Below, piece by piece: positions 1-9,104 of a stretch of DNA of 64,000 nucleotides. The position numbers and the translations under genes are program-made. The notes beneath the pieces were generated by a model. It saw only the letters and a program-made list of their open reading frames with translations. It had not been told where the DNA came from and searched no databases. Origin of the DNA: Comamonas testosteroni (GTDB taxonomy: Bacteria > Pseudomonadota > Gammaproteobacteria > Burkholderiales > Burkholderiaceae_C); contig NZ_KZ984443.1 in NCBI RefSeq assembly GCF_003569915.1, forward strand, positions 130,821-194,820, written 5' to 3'. Each line of letters starts with the position of its first letter. Positions within the stretch are counted from its first letter, which is position 1.

Positions 1-1721
1 TGGTGCACTGGGCACAGACCGCTCCCGACCGCACTTTCGTCGCCCAGCGTGAGCGCTTGGCGGACGGCAGCACGGGTGACTGGAAGCGCATCAGTTATGC
101 GCAGACACTGGCTGCGGCACGCAGCATCGGGCAAGCGCTGGTGCAGCGCAAGCTCTCGGCCGATCGTCCCGTTGTCATCCTCAGCGAGAACGATCTCGAC
201 CACGTCATGCTGGCCATGGCCTGCCTCTATGTGGGCGTGCCTTACTGCTCGGTATCTGCGCCGTATTCGCTGGTCAGCACCGATTACGCCAAGTTGCGCC
301 ATGTGGTGAACACGCTCACGCCCGGTCTGATCTTTGCCAACGACGCCGCGCGTTACGACATGGCCGTGCGCGCCGTGGCGCCCGAGGGCTGCGATGTGGT
401 CTATGCCAAGGGTGCGCAAGGCGCCGTGCCGCACACGCTGCTTGCCGAGTTGCAGGCCACGCAGCCCACGCCCGAGGTCGATGCCGCCATGCAGGCCACA
501 GGGCCGGACACCATCACCAAGTTTTTGTTTACCTCAGGCTCGACCAAGCTGCCCAAGGCGGTGATCAACACCCATCGCATGTGGTGTGCGAACCAGCAGC
601 AGATCGCCCAGACCATGCCCGATATGGTCAAAGGCCCGCCCGTGCTGGTGGACTGGTTGCCGTGGAACCACACGTTTGGCGGCAACAAGAACATCGGCCT
701 GGTGCTCTACCACGGTGGCACTTTCTACATCGACGAAGGCAAGCCCACGGCGGCAGGCATTGGCGAGACGCTGCGCAATCTGCGCGAGATCTCACCCACG
801 GTGTACTTCAACGTTCCCACGGGTTTTGAATACATTGCCCGCGCGATGGAGGAGGATGCGCAGCTGAGAAAGCGTCTGCTTAGTCGGGTGCGGGTATTTT
901 TCTATGCTGGCGCTTCGCTCGCGCAGCCGGTCTGGGACAGTCTGCACCGCATGCAGGAGCAGGAATGCGGCGAGCGCATCGTGATGGGCACGGGCCTGGG
1001 CATGACGGAGTCCTCCCCCTCGGCGATGTTCATCAACCGGCCCGATGTGCAGTCCGGCGATCTGGGCGTGCCCGTGCCTGGGCTGGAGCTCAAGCTCGCG
1101 CCTGTCGATGGAAAGCTCGAGGTGCGCTATCGCGGCCCCAACATCACACCCGGCTACTGGCGTGCGCCCGAAGCCACGGCAGAGGCGTTCGATGAGGAAG
1201 GCTTTTTCCGCTCCGGAGACGCCGTGCAGTGGCGCGACCCTGCCGATCACAACCGCGGCCTGCGCTTTGATGGCCGCATTGCCGAAGACTTCAAGCTGGC
1301 GACCGGCACCTTTGTCAACGTGGGGCCGCTGCGCGCCAAGATCATCCATGCGGGCGCTCCGTACATCCAGGACGTGGTGCTGACCGGGCTGGACCGCAAG
1401 GAGGTGGGCGCCATTCTCTTTGGCTCGCCCTTGTGCGCAGCGCTCAGCGGCTTGGGGCCGGATGCGACGCTTGAGCAGATCATGCACAGCGCTCCGGTGC
1501 AGCAACATTTCCAGCAGGTGCTGAACCAGCTGGCGCAGTCTTCCACCGGCAGCGCCACGCGCATCGCACGGGCTGTTGCGTCGACGCGTGCACCGTCGCT
1601 GGATTTGGGAGAGGTGACCGACAAAGGCTCCATCAACCAGCGCGCCGTGCTCACGCACCGGGCCGATGTGGTGAAGGGCCTGCATGAGGACAGCTTGCCC
1701 TTCATTTTGAAGCCAAATTAG
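1..1721 (+). CDS. fcs: Feruloyl-CoA synthetase, 5' end outside the window
   Basis: This ATP-dependent acyl-CoA ligase activates ferulate and related hydroxycinnamates to CoA thioesters, the first step of their catabolism in the cytoplasm. The visible part is about 573 residues; the family is usually about 620, so roughly 50 N-terminal residues lie before base 1. A GTG at base 3 is in frame but is probably internal. The adenylate-forming P-loop reads TSGSTKLPKAVINTH near residue 177, a wording typical of the feruloyl-CoA synthetase subgroup, and further AMP-binding motifs follow (GMTESSP, then FRSGDAVQW). The downstream genes (SDR, Bug binding protein, acyl-CoA dehydrogenase, MarR regulator) fit hydroxycinnamate catabolism. 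The exact substrate is inferred from family resemblance; another aryl-CoA ligase activity is possible. Confidence 0.85.
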   Translation, partial: VHWAQTAPDRTFVAQRERLADGSTGDWKRISYAQTLAAARSIGQALVQRKLSADRPVVILSENDLDHVMLAMACLYVGVPYCSVSAPYSLVSTDYAKLRHVVNTLTPGLIFANDAARYDMAVRAVAPEGCDVVYAKGAQGAVPHTLLAELQATQPTPEVDAAMQATGPDTITKFLFTSGSTKLPKAVINTHRMWCANQQQIAQTMPDMVKGPPVLVDWLPWNHTFGGNKNIGLVLYHGGTFYIDEGKPTAAGIGETLRNLREISPTVYFNVPTGFEYIARAMEEDAQLRKRLLSRVRVFFYAGASLAQPVWDSLHRMQEQECGERIVMGTGLGMTESSPSAMFINRPDVQSGDLGVPVPGLELKLAPVDGKLEVRYRGPNITPGYWRAPEATAEAFDEEGFFRSGDAVQWRDPADHNRGLRFDGRIAEDFKLATGTFVNVGPLRAKIIHAGAPYIQDVVLTGLDRKEVGAILFGSPLCAALSGLGPDATLEQIMHSAPVQQHFQQVLNQLAQSSTGSATRIARAVASTRAPSLDLGEVTDKGSINQRAVLTHRADVVKGLHEDSLPFILKPN

Positions 1722-1770
1722 CTTCAAGTCCCGAAATATCAAGCACTTAATGCTTCTAAAAGGATAGCAA
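1715..1770 (-). repeat. AT-rich palindromic repeat, copy 1
   Basis: This stretch fills the whole gap between fcs and the SDR gene. It has the hallmarks of a dispersed element seen about ten times in the window: an AAAT end, GCTTCAAGTCC, an AT-rich centre, then GATAGC at the other end. The TAG stop of fcs lies inside it and the SDR start follows directly. Orientation is given relative to the copy at 48849. Confidence 0.55.
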
Positions 1771-2538
1771 ATGCAAGTTCAAGATCAGATTGCCATCGTC
1801 ACAGGCGGAGCCTCCGGACTCGGCGAAGCCACGGCGCGCGCGCTGGCTGCCGCCGGTGCCAAGGTAGCGGTACTGGACCGTCAGCTCGACAAGGCCAAGG
1901 CCGTGGCTGCCGACATTGGCGGGCTGGCGCTGGAATGCGATATCTGCGATGCAGCCAGCGTGACAGCGGCGCTCGACCAGATCAAGGCGCACTGGGGCGC
2001 GGACGCCCGCATTCTCATGAACGTGGCCGGCATTGGCACGGCCAAGCGCCTGATCAGCCGCGATGGCGAGCCAGCGCCGCTGGAAGACTTTGAGCGCGTG
2101 ATTCGCGTCAACCTCATCGGCAGCTACAACATGACGCGGCTGTTTGCCGCGCGCTGCGCCAAATTGGAAGCGCTGGAAGACGGTGCGCGCGGAGTGATTC
2201 TCTACACCGCATCGGTGGCCGCGTTTGACGGGCAGATTGGCCAGCAGGCCTACAGCGCATCCAAGGGCGGCCTGGTCGGCATGACATTGCCCATGGCGCG
2301 CGATCTGGCCCAGCATGGCATTCGCGTCTGCACCGTGGCACCGGGTCTGTTTGCCACACCGCTGATGCAGGAGTTGCCCGAAGCCGTGCAGCAGTCGCTG
2401 GCCGCATCCATCCCCTTCCCGCCGCGCCTGGGCAAGCCTTCGGAGTTTGCCGAGCTGGCGCTGCATATCGTGCACAACGGTCACTTGAATGGCGAAGTGA
2501 TTCGTCTGGATGGTGCTTTGCGCATGGCACCGCGATAA
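1771..2538 (+). CDS. SDR-family dehydrogenase, 3-hydroxyacyl-CoA dehydrogenase type
   Basis: A classical short-chain dehydrogenase/reductase of 255 residues. The NAD-binding glycine motif TGGASGLG is at residues 11-18, the NVAG motif is near 84, and the catalytic Ser148, Tyr161 and Lys165 (YSASK) are all present. It resembles the type-II 3-hydroxyacyl-CoA dehydrogenase (HSD10-like) branch, which oxidises 3-hydroxyacyl-CoA with NAD. After feruloyl-CoA synthetase this would suit a beta-oxidation-like route in which the hydrated feruloyl-CoA is oxidised. The start ATG is preceded by AAAAGGATAGCAA, a plausible ribosome site. The SDR assignment is firm; the substrate is inferred from context only. 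Confidence 0.85.
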   Translation: MQVQDQIAIVTGGASGLGEATARALAAAGAKVAVLDRQLDKAKAVAADIGGLALECDICDAASVTAALDQIKAHWGADARILMNVAGIGTAKRLISRDGEPAPLEDFERVIRVNLIGSYNMTRLFAARCAKLEALEDGARGVILYTASVAAFDGQIGQQAYSASKGGLVGMTLPMARDLAQHGIRVCTVAPGLFATPLMQELPEAVQQSLAASIPFPPRLGKPSEFAELALHIVHNGHLNGEVIRLDGALRMAPR

Positions 2539-2550
2539 ATCACTGCAAGA

Positions 2551-2570
2551 CAGGCAAAAGCCTGCATTTT
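2551..2570 (+). terminator. Weak hairpin between the SDR and Bug genes
   Basis: CAGGC-AAAA-GCCTG forms a 5-bp stem with a tetraloop, followed by CATTTTT. It could weaken read-through between the two genes or protect mRNA ends. The stem is short, so confidence is low. Confidence 0.35.
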
Positions 2571-2594
2571 TAAAACCCTTAGAGGAGACAAACC

Positions 2595-3602
2595 ATGCAA
2601 GGTCGTCGCAATTTCGTCAAAAGTCTGAGCGCAGGTGCAGCACTGGCTGCGCTGGGAGGTATCGGCAGCCGCAGTGCGTTCGCGCAAGGCGGTGGGCCGA
2701 TTGAGCAGGTGCGCATTCTGTACGGCTTCCCGGCGGGCAGCGCGGGGGATTCCGTGGCGCGCCGTGTGAGCGAAAAAATCGGTGGCACCAGCTACACCAA
2801 GAACATGGGTGTGGTGGAAAACAAGCCCGGGGCTGGTGGCCGCATCGCGCTGGAAAACCTGCGCAATGCCGTGGGCGATGGCTCGGTGATTGCGCTGTCG
2901 CAAGTCTCGGCCTTCTCCATCTACCCCCATATCTATAACAAGCTGACCTATCAGGCCAAGGACTTCGAGCCGATCTCCATCGGCGCCATCATGCACCACG
3001 GTTTGGCCGTGGGCCCCGCTGTGCCTGCGGAAGTCAAGACGCTCAAGGACTTTCTGGCATGGTCCAAGAACAACCCCGACAAGGCCAGTTTTGGCAGCCC
3101 CGGCGCTGGCAGCCAGCCGCACTTGCTGGGCGCGTTGCTGAGCCTGCGCTCTGGCGTGAAGCTGAGCCATGCCCCGTATCGCGGCATGGCACCCGGCGTG
3201 TCCGATATGGCGGGCGGCCAGATCGCCGCGATGATGGGCCCATGCGGCGACTTCCTGAGCTACTACAAGGCCGGCAAGCTGCGCGTGCTGGCCACCAGCG
3301 GCCCGCAGCGCAACCCCTATCTGCCCAATGTGCCCACGTTTGCAGAGCAGGGCTTTGCCGACCTGACGGCTGAAGAGTGGTTCGGCTTCTATGCCAACGC
3401 CAAGACGCCTGCCGATGTGCGCGCCCGCGCCCATGCGGCCATCACGGCCGCGCTCAAGAGCGATTCGCTCAAGGAAAGCCTGGGCGTGGTGGGCCTGATT
3501 GCCACCAGCTCTACGCCCGAGGAAATGGCCAAGTCGCAGCAGGCTGAGTACGAGCGCTGGGGACCGTTGGTTAAGCAAATTGGCTTCACTGCTGATACTT
3601 GA
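2595..3602 (+). CDS. Bug-family (TctC-like) periplasmic binding protein
   Basis: A 335-residue extracytoplasmic solute-binding protein of the Bug (Bordetella uptake gene) family, which is strongly expanded in Burkholderiales and usually binds small carboxylates or aromatic acids. The N-terminus has a Tat-type signal (RRNFVK at residues 4-9, a small hydrophobic stretch, and likely cleavage after AFA near residue 30). Typical Bug features follow, such as the FPAGSAGD loop and the FGSPGAGSQPHLLGALL segment. GAGGAGAC upstream of the ATG is a good ribosome site. Located inside a hydroxycinnamate cluster, it may deliver the aromatic acid, but no TctAB membrane partners are seen here. Confidence 0.9.
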   Translation: MQGRRNFVKSLSAGAALAALGGIGSRSAFAQGGGPIEQVRILYGFPAGSAGDSVARRVSEKIGGTSYTKNMGVVENKPGAGGRIALENLRNAVGDGSVIALSQVSAFSIYPHIYNKLTYQAKDFEPISIGAIMHHGLAVGPAVPAEVKTLKDFLAWSKNNPDKASFGSPGAGSQPHLLGALLSLRSGVKLSHAPYRGMAPGVSDMAGGQIAAMMGPCGDFLSYYKAGKLRVLATSGPQRNPYLPNVPTFAEQGFADLTAEEWFGFYANAKTPADVRARAHAAITAALKSDSLKESLGVVGLIATSSTPEEMAKSQQAEYERWGPLVKQIGFTADT

Positions 3603-3612
3603 TCTGATATCT

Positions 3613-3731
3613 CCCCCTGAGCGGCTGCGCCGCTTCCCCCTCTCTCGCTTCGCGGGAGGGGGACGGCGCCATCGCCGCGAGGCGGCTCTTGCTGGGCGCC
3701 TCTGATCCCCGATGACTGGGGCCGGTGTTGG
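3613..3731 (+). repeat. GC-rich 3'-end composite hairpin repeat, copy A
   Basis: One of six copies in the window. It begins CCCCCTGAGCGGC 10 nt after the Bug gene stop codon and contains successive GC-rich hairpins: AGCGGC paired with GCCGCT, a C-tract paired with GGGAGGGGG, and a GCC...GGC arm. The 3' tail is degenerate here compared with copies B, D, E and F. It probably acts as a transcription terminator or mRNA 3'-end protector for the upstream gene. Confidence 0.75.
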
Positions 3732-3783
3732 ATGCAGACATCAGCCTTCTTTTTCTTTGCGACTGCATTGCGGTTTTTTTTGT

Positions 3784-5547
3784 ATGTCCTACTTGCCCAC
3801 CAGCGCTGATAACGCTTTTCTTCTTTTTGATGTGCTCAAAGCTGGCGAGCAGTTGCAGCGCCTGCCTGCGCATGCGGGCACGGATGAGGCGCTGATGCGT
3901 CAGGTGCTGGATGAAGCGGGCAAGTGGGTCGGTGATGTGGTCGCTCCGCTCTCGCGTGAGGGTGATGAGGTGGGGGCGCAGTTTGCGGCGGCCAAGGTCA
4001 CCACGCCGCCGGGTTTTGCACAGGCTTATCAGGACTTCTGGCAGGCCGGCTGGCCCGCGCTGGCCTGTGCTGAGGAAGATGGCGGCCAGGGCCTGCCCTG
4101 GGTGCTGGAAGGCGTGCTGTATGAATGGCTGAGCGCTGCCAACCATGGCTGGACCATGGCCCCCGGCCTGCTGCACGGCGCCTATGAGTGCATCAAGCAC
4201 CACGGCAGCGATGCGCTCAAGGCCGCCTATCTGCCCAAGGTGGCAAGCGGTGAATGGCTGGCCACCATGTGCCTGACGGAAGCGCATGCGGGCAGCGATC
4301 TGGGCCAGGTGCGCACGCAGGCCGTGCCCGCGGGTGAGTCTGATCTGGGTGAGCGCTACGAGATCAGCGGCGGCAAGATTTTTATCTCGGGCGGCGAGCA
4401 TGATCTGAGCGAGAACATTGTTCATCTGGTGCTGGCCAGACTGCCGGGTGCACCGGCCGGGCCCAAGGGCCTGTCGCTGTTTCTGGTGCCCAAGGTCTTG
4501 CCGGACGGCGCGCGCAATGCCGTGGTTTGCGAGCGCATCGAAGAAAAAATGGGTCTGCATGGCAGCCCCACCTGCGTGATGCGTTTTGATGGCGCAAGCG
4601 GCTGGTTGATCGGCAAGCCCGGTGCGGGTCTGAACGCCATGTTTGTGATGATGAATGCGGCGCGACTGCATGTGGCGCTGCAGGGTGTGGGCTTGCTGGA
4701 CGCGGCATGGCAAAAAGCCCATGCCTATGCGATGGAGCGCCGCCAGATGCGCGCGCCGGGCGCGGTGCCCGCATCGCGCGGCGCGGGTGACACGGCGGAC
4801 CTGATCATTGAGCACCCCACGATTGCCCGCACGCTCGATGTGCAGCGCGCCTGGGTTGATGGTGGGCGCGTGCTGGCCTATCAGACCGGCATCTACCTGG
4901 ATGTGGCGCGCCACGCCGAAAGCGCCAAGGAGCGCGAGCAGGCCCAGCTCTGGTGCAGCCTGATCACCCCCGTGCTCAAGGCTGCATGGACGCAGCAAGC
5001 TTTTGAAGGAGCCAGCGCCTGCCTGCAGGTGTTTGGCGGCCACGGCTATATCCGCGAATGGGGCATCGAGCAGATCGTGCGCGACTCGCGCGTGGCCATG
5101 ATCTACGAGGGCACGAACGAGATTCAGGCCATCGACCTGCTGGTGCGCAAAGTGCAGCCTGACGGTGGCCAGGCCATGGGGCAATGGCTGCTGTTTCTGC
5201 GCAAGAGCCTGGATGCGGGCCGCCCGCTGGATGCCGAGGTGCTGCGCTGCCTGGCGCAGTTGCGCTACTTCACCACTGTGCTGGCACAGGCCTGCCGGCA
5301 GGACGACACGCTGGCCTGGCGTGTGGCCGATGATTATCTGCGCTGCGTGGCCGTGGTGCTCACGGGCTGGGCCTGGGCGCAGATTGGTGCGACCGAGGGC
5401 ACGGATCAGGCTCGCTGGCAGGGTCCGCTCAAACAGGTGCAGCAGCGCGTGCTGCCCGAGATGGACTGGCGCATGAGTCTGATGAAGTCGCAGTGGACGC
5501 AAGCCTCCGTGGTGCACGGAAATCAGGCGTTTGTGCCTGCAGGCTGA
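3784..5547 (+). CDS. Acyl-CoA dehydrogenase
   Basis: An FAD-dependent acyl-CoA dehydrogenase of 587 residues, longer than the usual 380-400 and matching the large type with an extended C-terminus. Visible features are CLTEAHAGSDLG near residue 160 (the FAD/substrate loop) and GGHGYIREWGIEQIVRDSR near residue 420, followed by IYEGTNEIQAIDLL. The start ATG at 3784 was chosen because the family begins about here; 24 further codons are open upstream but run back towards the GC-rich repeat. No strong ribosome site is visible. It likely oxidises an acyl- or arylpropionyl-CoA in hydroxycinnamate catabolism. The substrate is inferred from neighbours. Confidence 0.85.
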   Translation: MSYLPTSADNAFLLFDVLKAGEQLQRLPAHAGTDEALMRQVLDEAGKWVGDVVAPLSREGDEVGAQFAAAKVTTPPGFAQAYQDFWQAGWPALACAEEDGGQGLPWVLEGVLYEWLSAANHGWTMAPGLLHGAYECIKHHGSDALKAAYLPKVASGEWLATMCLTEAHAGSDLGQVRTQAVPAGESDLGERYEISGGKIFISGGEHDLSENIVHLVLARLPGAPAGPKGLSLFLVPKVLPDGARNAVVCERIEEKMGLHGSPTCVMRFDGASGWLIGKPGAGLNAMFVMMNAARLHVALQGVGLLDAAWQKAHAYAMERRQMRAPGAVPASRGAGDTADLIIEHPTIARTLDVQRAWVDGGRVLAYQTGIYLDVARHAESAKEREQAQLWCSLITPVLKAAWTQQAFEGASACLQVFGGHGYIREWGIEQIVRDSRVAMIYEGTNEIQAIDLLVRKVQPDGGQAMGQWLLFLRKSLDAGRPLDAEVLRCLAQLRYFTTVLAQACRQDDTLAWRVADDYLRCVAVVLTGWAWAQIGATEGTDQARWQGPLKQVQQRVLPEMDWRMSLMKSQWTQASVVHGNQAFVPAG

Positions 5548-5629
5548 CGAACAAATCAGCGAAAAGCGCGCGCAAGCGGCACAATCGAGGGGAGATAACG
5601 CTAGCTTGCTATTGAAGTTCACCCCCGAC

Positions 5630-6166
5630 ATGTCCGCTACTCAGACCGATGGAACGCCCGCCCCCAAAGCCCGCCCCGTACGGGGCAAACGCGCCAGTAC
5701 TGGCTCAGCGAAGAAAGCTGTGCCCGAGGTGTTTGCCGTCGATCAGGTCAACGCCCGCTTTCTGGAATCCCTGCTGGGCTACAACGCGCGGCGTGCCTCG
5801 CTGTCGCTGGTAGGCGTGTTCGTCAAATGCATGGAAGGCTTCGATCTCAAGATCGTGGAGTTTTCCCTGCTGTCGCTGGTGGGTAGCAACCCCGGCATCA
5901 CGGCGCGCCAGCTGTGCCAGCAGCTCGATGTGCTGCCGCCCAATATGGTGGGCATGATCGATGCCATGGCGCGGCGCGGTTTTCTGGAGCGCCGCCCGCA
6001 CCCGCGCGACGGGCGAGCCATGGGCCTGTATCTGACAACCGTCGGGCGCGAGCTGGTCGAGACCGCCGAGCCCCAGCTCAAGGCCAGCGAGGACCGGGCC
6101 GTCTCCCATCTAAGCGATGCGGAGAAGGCGCAGTTGATGGCGCTGCTGCAAAAGCTATACCGCTGA
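5630..6166 (+). CDS. MarR-family transcriptional regulator, possibly FerR/CouR-like
   Basis: A 178-residue winged-helix regulator. A basic, low-complexity N-terminal tail of about 45 residues precedes the MarR domain. The recognition region is recognisable (ITARQLCQQLDVLPPNMVGMID, then a wing with RRPHPRDGRAM). The ATG at 5630 was chosen because it begins the natural MSATQTDG tail; the frame is open further upstream into the acyl-CoA dehydrogenase gene. MarR proteins next to hydroxycinnamate genes in other proteobacteria (CouR, FerR) sense the CoA thioester and repress the operon. A similar role here is an inference from position. Confidence 0.8.
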   Translation: MSATQTDGTPAPKARPVRGKRASTGSAKKAVPEVFAVDQVNARFLESLLGYNARRASLSLVGVFVKCMEGFDLKIVEFSLLSLVGSNPGITARQLCQQLDVLPPNMVGMIDAMARRGFLERRPHPRDGRAMGLYLTTVGRELVETAEPQLKASEDRAVSHLSDAEKAQLMALLQKLYR

Positions 6167-6230
6167 TTGCACAAAGCATTGAACAGCCCATGGCGCAGAC
6201 AGGGTGGCCGGTAGGATAATGCTGGGCATC

Positions 6231-7109
6231 ATGCAGATTCGCTTTACCAAGATGCAAGGCGCGGGCAACGATTTTGTCGTGCTCGACGAAACCCAGGGCC
6301 GTCTGGGCCTGAGCGCCGACCAGTACCGTTACCTGGCCAGCCGCCACTTTGGTGTGGGCGCAGACCAGATCCTGACCGTGCGCCCCGCACCCGCAGACGG
6401 CGTGGATTTTGAATACGTCATTCACAACGCCGACGGCGGCGAGGTGGAGCAGTGCGGCAACGGCGCACGCTGCTTTGCGCGCTATGTGCATGACAAGGGC
6501 CTGACCGACAAGAGCGTGATCCGCGTGCAGACCCTGTCCGGCGTGATCGCCCCCGAAATTCATGCCGATGGCCGCGTGACCGTGGACATGGGCGCCCCCC
6601 AGCTGGATCCGGCCAAGGTGCCTTTCAGCGCCGAAGGGTTGACGCCTGAAACCATGGGTTTGGCACAAAAATGGCCGCTAGTCCTTGATGTAAATGGGCA
6701 AGATGCTACTGTTTGGATAGCGTCTGTCTCCATGGGCAACCCTCACGCGGTGCAGATTGTGGAAGATGTGAACACAGCGCCTGTGGAAATTCACGGCCCG
6801 CTGATTGAGCGCCATGCGCGTTTTCCACAGCGCGTGAATGCCGGTTTCATGCAGATCATCAGCCGCAGCGAAGTGAAGCTGCGCGTCTATGAACGCGGCG
6901 CTGGCGAGACGCTGGCCTGCGGCACAGGCGCTTGCGCTGCCATCGTGGCTGGCATTGGCTGGGGCCTGCTGGACGCACGCGTGGACGTGCACACCCGTGG
7001 CGGCCTGCTGACCATCGAGTGGGCAGGCGGCGCACAGGACCGCGTACGCATGACCGGCCCTGCCGAATTCGTTTTTGAAGGCCAGATCGACATACCCGAG
7101 ACGCTATGA
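6231..7109 (+). CDS. dapF: Diaminopimelate epimerase
   Basis: Converts LL- to meso-diaminopimelate, the last step before lysine and the source of the cross-linking residue of peptidoglycan. The protein has 292 residues. The two active-site cysteines are Cys75 in [16 protein letters not shown] and Cys230 in [10 protein letters not shown]; the conserved SMGNPHAV lies near 167-173. The start ATG gives the canonical [15 protein letters not shown]; a weak GATAAT lies just upstream. Residues about 146-164, between the two lobes, coincide with an AT-rich dispersed repeat inserted in frame. The stop overlaps the next start as ATGA, indicating translational coupling to the DUF484 gene. Confidence 0.97.
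   Translation: MQIRFTKMQGAGNDFVVLDETQGRLGLSADQYRYLASRHFGVGADQILTVRPAPADGVDFEYVIHNADGGEVEQCGNGARCFARYVHDKGLTDKSVIRVQTLSGVIAPEIHADGRVTVDMGAPQLDPAKVPFSAEGLTPETMGLAQKWPLVLDVNGQDATVWIASVSMGNPHAVQIVEDVNTAPVEIHGPLIERHARFPQRVNAGFMQIISRSEVKLRVYERGAGETLACGTGACAAIVAGIGWGLLDARVDVHTRGGLLTIEWAGGAQDRVRMTGPAEFVFEGQIDIPETL
6666..6722 (-). repeat. AT-rich palindromic repeat, copy inside dapF
   Basis: The bases ATGGCCGCTAGTCC, an AT-rich centre, GGGCAAGATGCTAC and then GATAGC match the dispersed AT-rich element but lie inside the dapF reading frame, encoding roughly residues 146-164 just before the conserved SMGNPH segment. The frame is kept open across it. Confidence 0.55.
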
Positions 7110-7819
7110 ACAGCTTGACCGACATTGCCGTGACCGAAGAGTCCATTGCCGACTATCTTCAGCAAAACCCCGAATTCTTCGAACGCCATGCCGAGTTGCT
7201 GACCGCCGTGCGCCTGGTCAGCGGCCATGGCCCGCGCGCCGTGAGCCTGCAGGAGCGCCAGGCCGAGATGCTGCGCGAGAAGATCAAGGGCCTGGAGCAC
7301 CGCATCATGGACATGATGCGCAACGGCAGTGAAAACGCCTCCATCGCCAACAAGATTCACCAGTGGACCCACGCTCTGGTCAAGGTGCAGGACCTGCGCG
7401 AGCTGCCCCATGCGCTCACGGCCAGCCTGCAGCACATCTTTGACATCCCCCAGGTTGCATTGCGCCTGTGGAATGTGGCGGGCGCGCATTCGGGCACCGT
7501 TTACACCATGGGTGTGAGCGATGACGCCAAGGCCTTTGCCGCATCGCTGACCATGCCGTTCTGCGGCCCCAATATGGGCTTTGAGCCTGTGAACTGGCTG
7601 CCTAACCCGAACGCCGTGCAGTCCGTGGCCTTGCTCACCTTGCATGACGGCCCCATGGACAGCACTTCCAATAGCTTTGGCATGCTGGTGCTGGGCTCGC
7701 CCGACCCGCAGCGCTTTGATGCCACCATGGGCACGGAATTCCTCTCGCGCATCTCCGAGCTGGCCGGTGCCTCGCTCTCGCGCATGCGCCAGCCTGCTTT
7801 GACGCTGGCTCACGGCTAA
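7106..7819 (+). CDS. DUF484 family protein
   Basis: A 237-residue cytoplasmic protein of the DUF484 (COG3159, GAF-like) family. It starts with the family's typical segment ([12 protein letters not shown]-like, residues about 11-25), continues into a helical region with [20 protein letters not shown], and ends in a GAF-like fold. The gene overlaps dapF by ATGA and is followed after 15 bases by xerC. The dapF-DUF484-xerC order is conserved in many proteobacteria, yet the protein's biochemical role is unknown. Confidence 0.85.
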   Translation: MNSLTDIAVTEESIADYLQQNPEFFERHAELLTAVRLVSGHGPRAVSLQERQAEMLREKIKGLEHRIMDMMRNGSENASIANKIHQWTHALVKVQDLRELPHALTASLQHIFDIPQVALRLWNVAGAHSGTVYTMGVSDDAKAFAASLTMPFCGPNMGFEPVNWLPNPNAVQSVALLTLHDGPMDSTSNSFGMLVLGSPDPQRFDATMGTEFLSRISELAGASLSRMRQPALTLAHG

Positions 7820-7834
7820 ACAAGCCTCAAGTCT

Positions 7835-8884
7835 ATGCATCAATTGGGCGAGCAGCTCTCATTTGAGGAGCAATATGCGCTGCTGCCCGAGGCTGCCAAA
7901 GACTACCTGGAGCATGTGCGGGTGCAAAAGCGCCTGGCCGATCGCACCCACACGCTCTACACGCTGGACCTGATCAAGTTGCAGAGCTTCGCGCAGGAGG
8001 TGAAGCTGGAGCTGCTGGCGCTGCAGCCCGCCCATATCCGCCGCTTTGCCGCGCAAATGCATAGCGCAGGGCGCAGCGCACGCGGCATTGCGCTGATTCT
8101 TTCGGGCTGGCGCAGTTTCTTTCGCTGGGCGGCCCAGCATGAGCTGGTGCCCTTCAACCCCGTGGAGGGCGTGCGCGGCCCCAAGGCGGCCAAGCCCCTG
8201 CCCAAGGCGCTGGCGGTGGATGACGCCGTGCAACTGGCCAGCTTTCAGAACCCCGAGGCCGACCCCTGGATAGAAGCGCGCGATGCCGCCATGACCGAGC
8301 TGCTCTACAGCTGTGGCCTGCGCGTGGCCGAGCTGGTGGGCCTGGATGTGCGCCCCGACCAGAACACGCAAAGCCAGGGCCGGGGCTGGATTGATCTGGA
8401 GGCGGGCGACGCCCATGTGCAGGGCAAGGGCAGCAAGCGCCGCATCGTGCCCGTGGGCAGCAAGGCCCGCGAAGCGCTGCAGCACTGGCTGACCCAGCGC
8501 AGCAGTGCGCTGACCGGGGCTGCGCAGACCAAGGCGCAGAGCGAGCCAGCCCTTTTCATCGGCCGTCGTGGTGAGCGCCTGACCGGCCAGTCCGTCTGGG
8601 CACGCCTGAAGCAGCGCGGTCAGCAGGCGGGGCTGGCGTCTGGCGTGCATCCGCATGTGCTGCGCCACTCGTTTGCCAGCCATATGCTGCAGTCCAGCGG
8701 CGACCTGCGCGCCGTGCAGGAGCTGCTGGGTCACTCCAGCATCGCCACCACACAGATCTATACGCGGCTGGATTTTCAGCATCTGGCGCAGGCCTACGAG
8801 AACGCACATCCGCGCGCCCTGCGGCAGGAAGGCGGGGACAAGCCCATGTCCCGACGCAAGTCCAAGGATGAAGGCGAAGATTAG
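7835..8884 (+). CDS. xerC: Tyrosine recombinase XerC
   Basis: Site-specific recombinase that, with XerD, resolves chromosome dimers at dif during division. The 349-residue protein has an N-terminal SAM-like core-binding domain (about 15-110) and a C-terminal catalytic domain with the complete tyrosine recombinase set: Arg163, Lys198, His274, Arg277, His300 and the nucleophile Tyr309. A basic, charged C-terminal tail of about 25 residues is extra compared with E. coli XerC (298 residues). Its position after dapF and DUF484 is the classical xerC location. No recombination site or integrated element is seen beside it, so it is the housekeeping enzyme. Confidence 0.93.
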   Translation: MHQLGEQLSFEEQYALLPEAAKDYLEHVRVQKRLADRTHTLYTLDLIKLQSFAQEVKLELLALQPAHIRRFAAQMHSAGRSARGIALILSGWRSFFRWAAQHELVPFNPVEGVRGPKAAKPLPKALAVDDAVQLASFQNPEADPWIEARDAAMTELLYSCGLRVAELVGLDVRPDQNTQSQGRGWIDLEAGDAHVQGKGSKRRIVPVGSKAREALQHWLTQRSSALTGAAQTKAQSEPALFIGRRGERLTGQSVWARLKQRGQQAGLASGVHPHVLRHSFASHMLQSSGDLRAVQELLGHSSIATTQIYTRLDFQHLAQAYENAHPRALRQEGGDKPMSRRKSKDEGED

Positions 8885-8906
8885 CGAGTCCTGCTGAGTA
8901 GTCCTG

Positions 8907-8965
8907 TTTTGATAGCTGATGGTCTATGATTTATATAGACATGAGCGCGATTTGACCTGAATTTT
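8907..8965 (+). repeat. AT-rich palindromic repeat, xerC-GTPase gap
   Basis: Begins TTTTGATAGCTGATGG, has a TTTATATAGAC core and ends with ATTTGACCTGAAT. The pattern matches the copies at 13804 and 48849. It lies between xerC and the metal-chaperone GTPase gene, 23 bases after the xerC stop. Confidence 0.6.
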
Positions 8966-9104
8966 CGGGCAGCCCTAAGCCCAGTGAGCGCTTGAAAGCG
9001 CCGCTACACTCCCCAGTTGTTATTACCGAGGCGGCGCACAGGCGCCGTCCGTGTTTCCAGAGCGGTGGCCTTCGGCGGCCGCTCTCAGCAAGAGGTTTCA
9101 AAGC

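Noticed and set aside
5575-5625. Further copy of the AT-rich repeat before the MarR start
   Set aside because: Only GCTAGC and TTGCTATTGAAG resemble it; the core blocks are missing, so it was not listed.
3586-5631. Very long open frame on the minus strand opposite the acyl-CoA dehydrogenase
   Set aside because: High GC at third codon positions keeps antisense frames open. The plus-strand gene has clear FAD-binding motifs; the minus frame has none.
8884-9104. Possible attachment site or integrated element next to xerC
   Set aside because: XerC here is the housekeeping type in its usual dapF-DUF484-xerC setting; no integrase-associated repeats or foreign genes follow. The only repeat is the dispersed AT-rich element.
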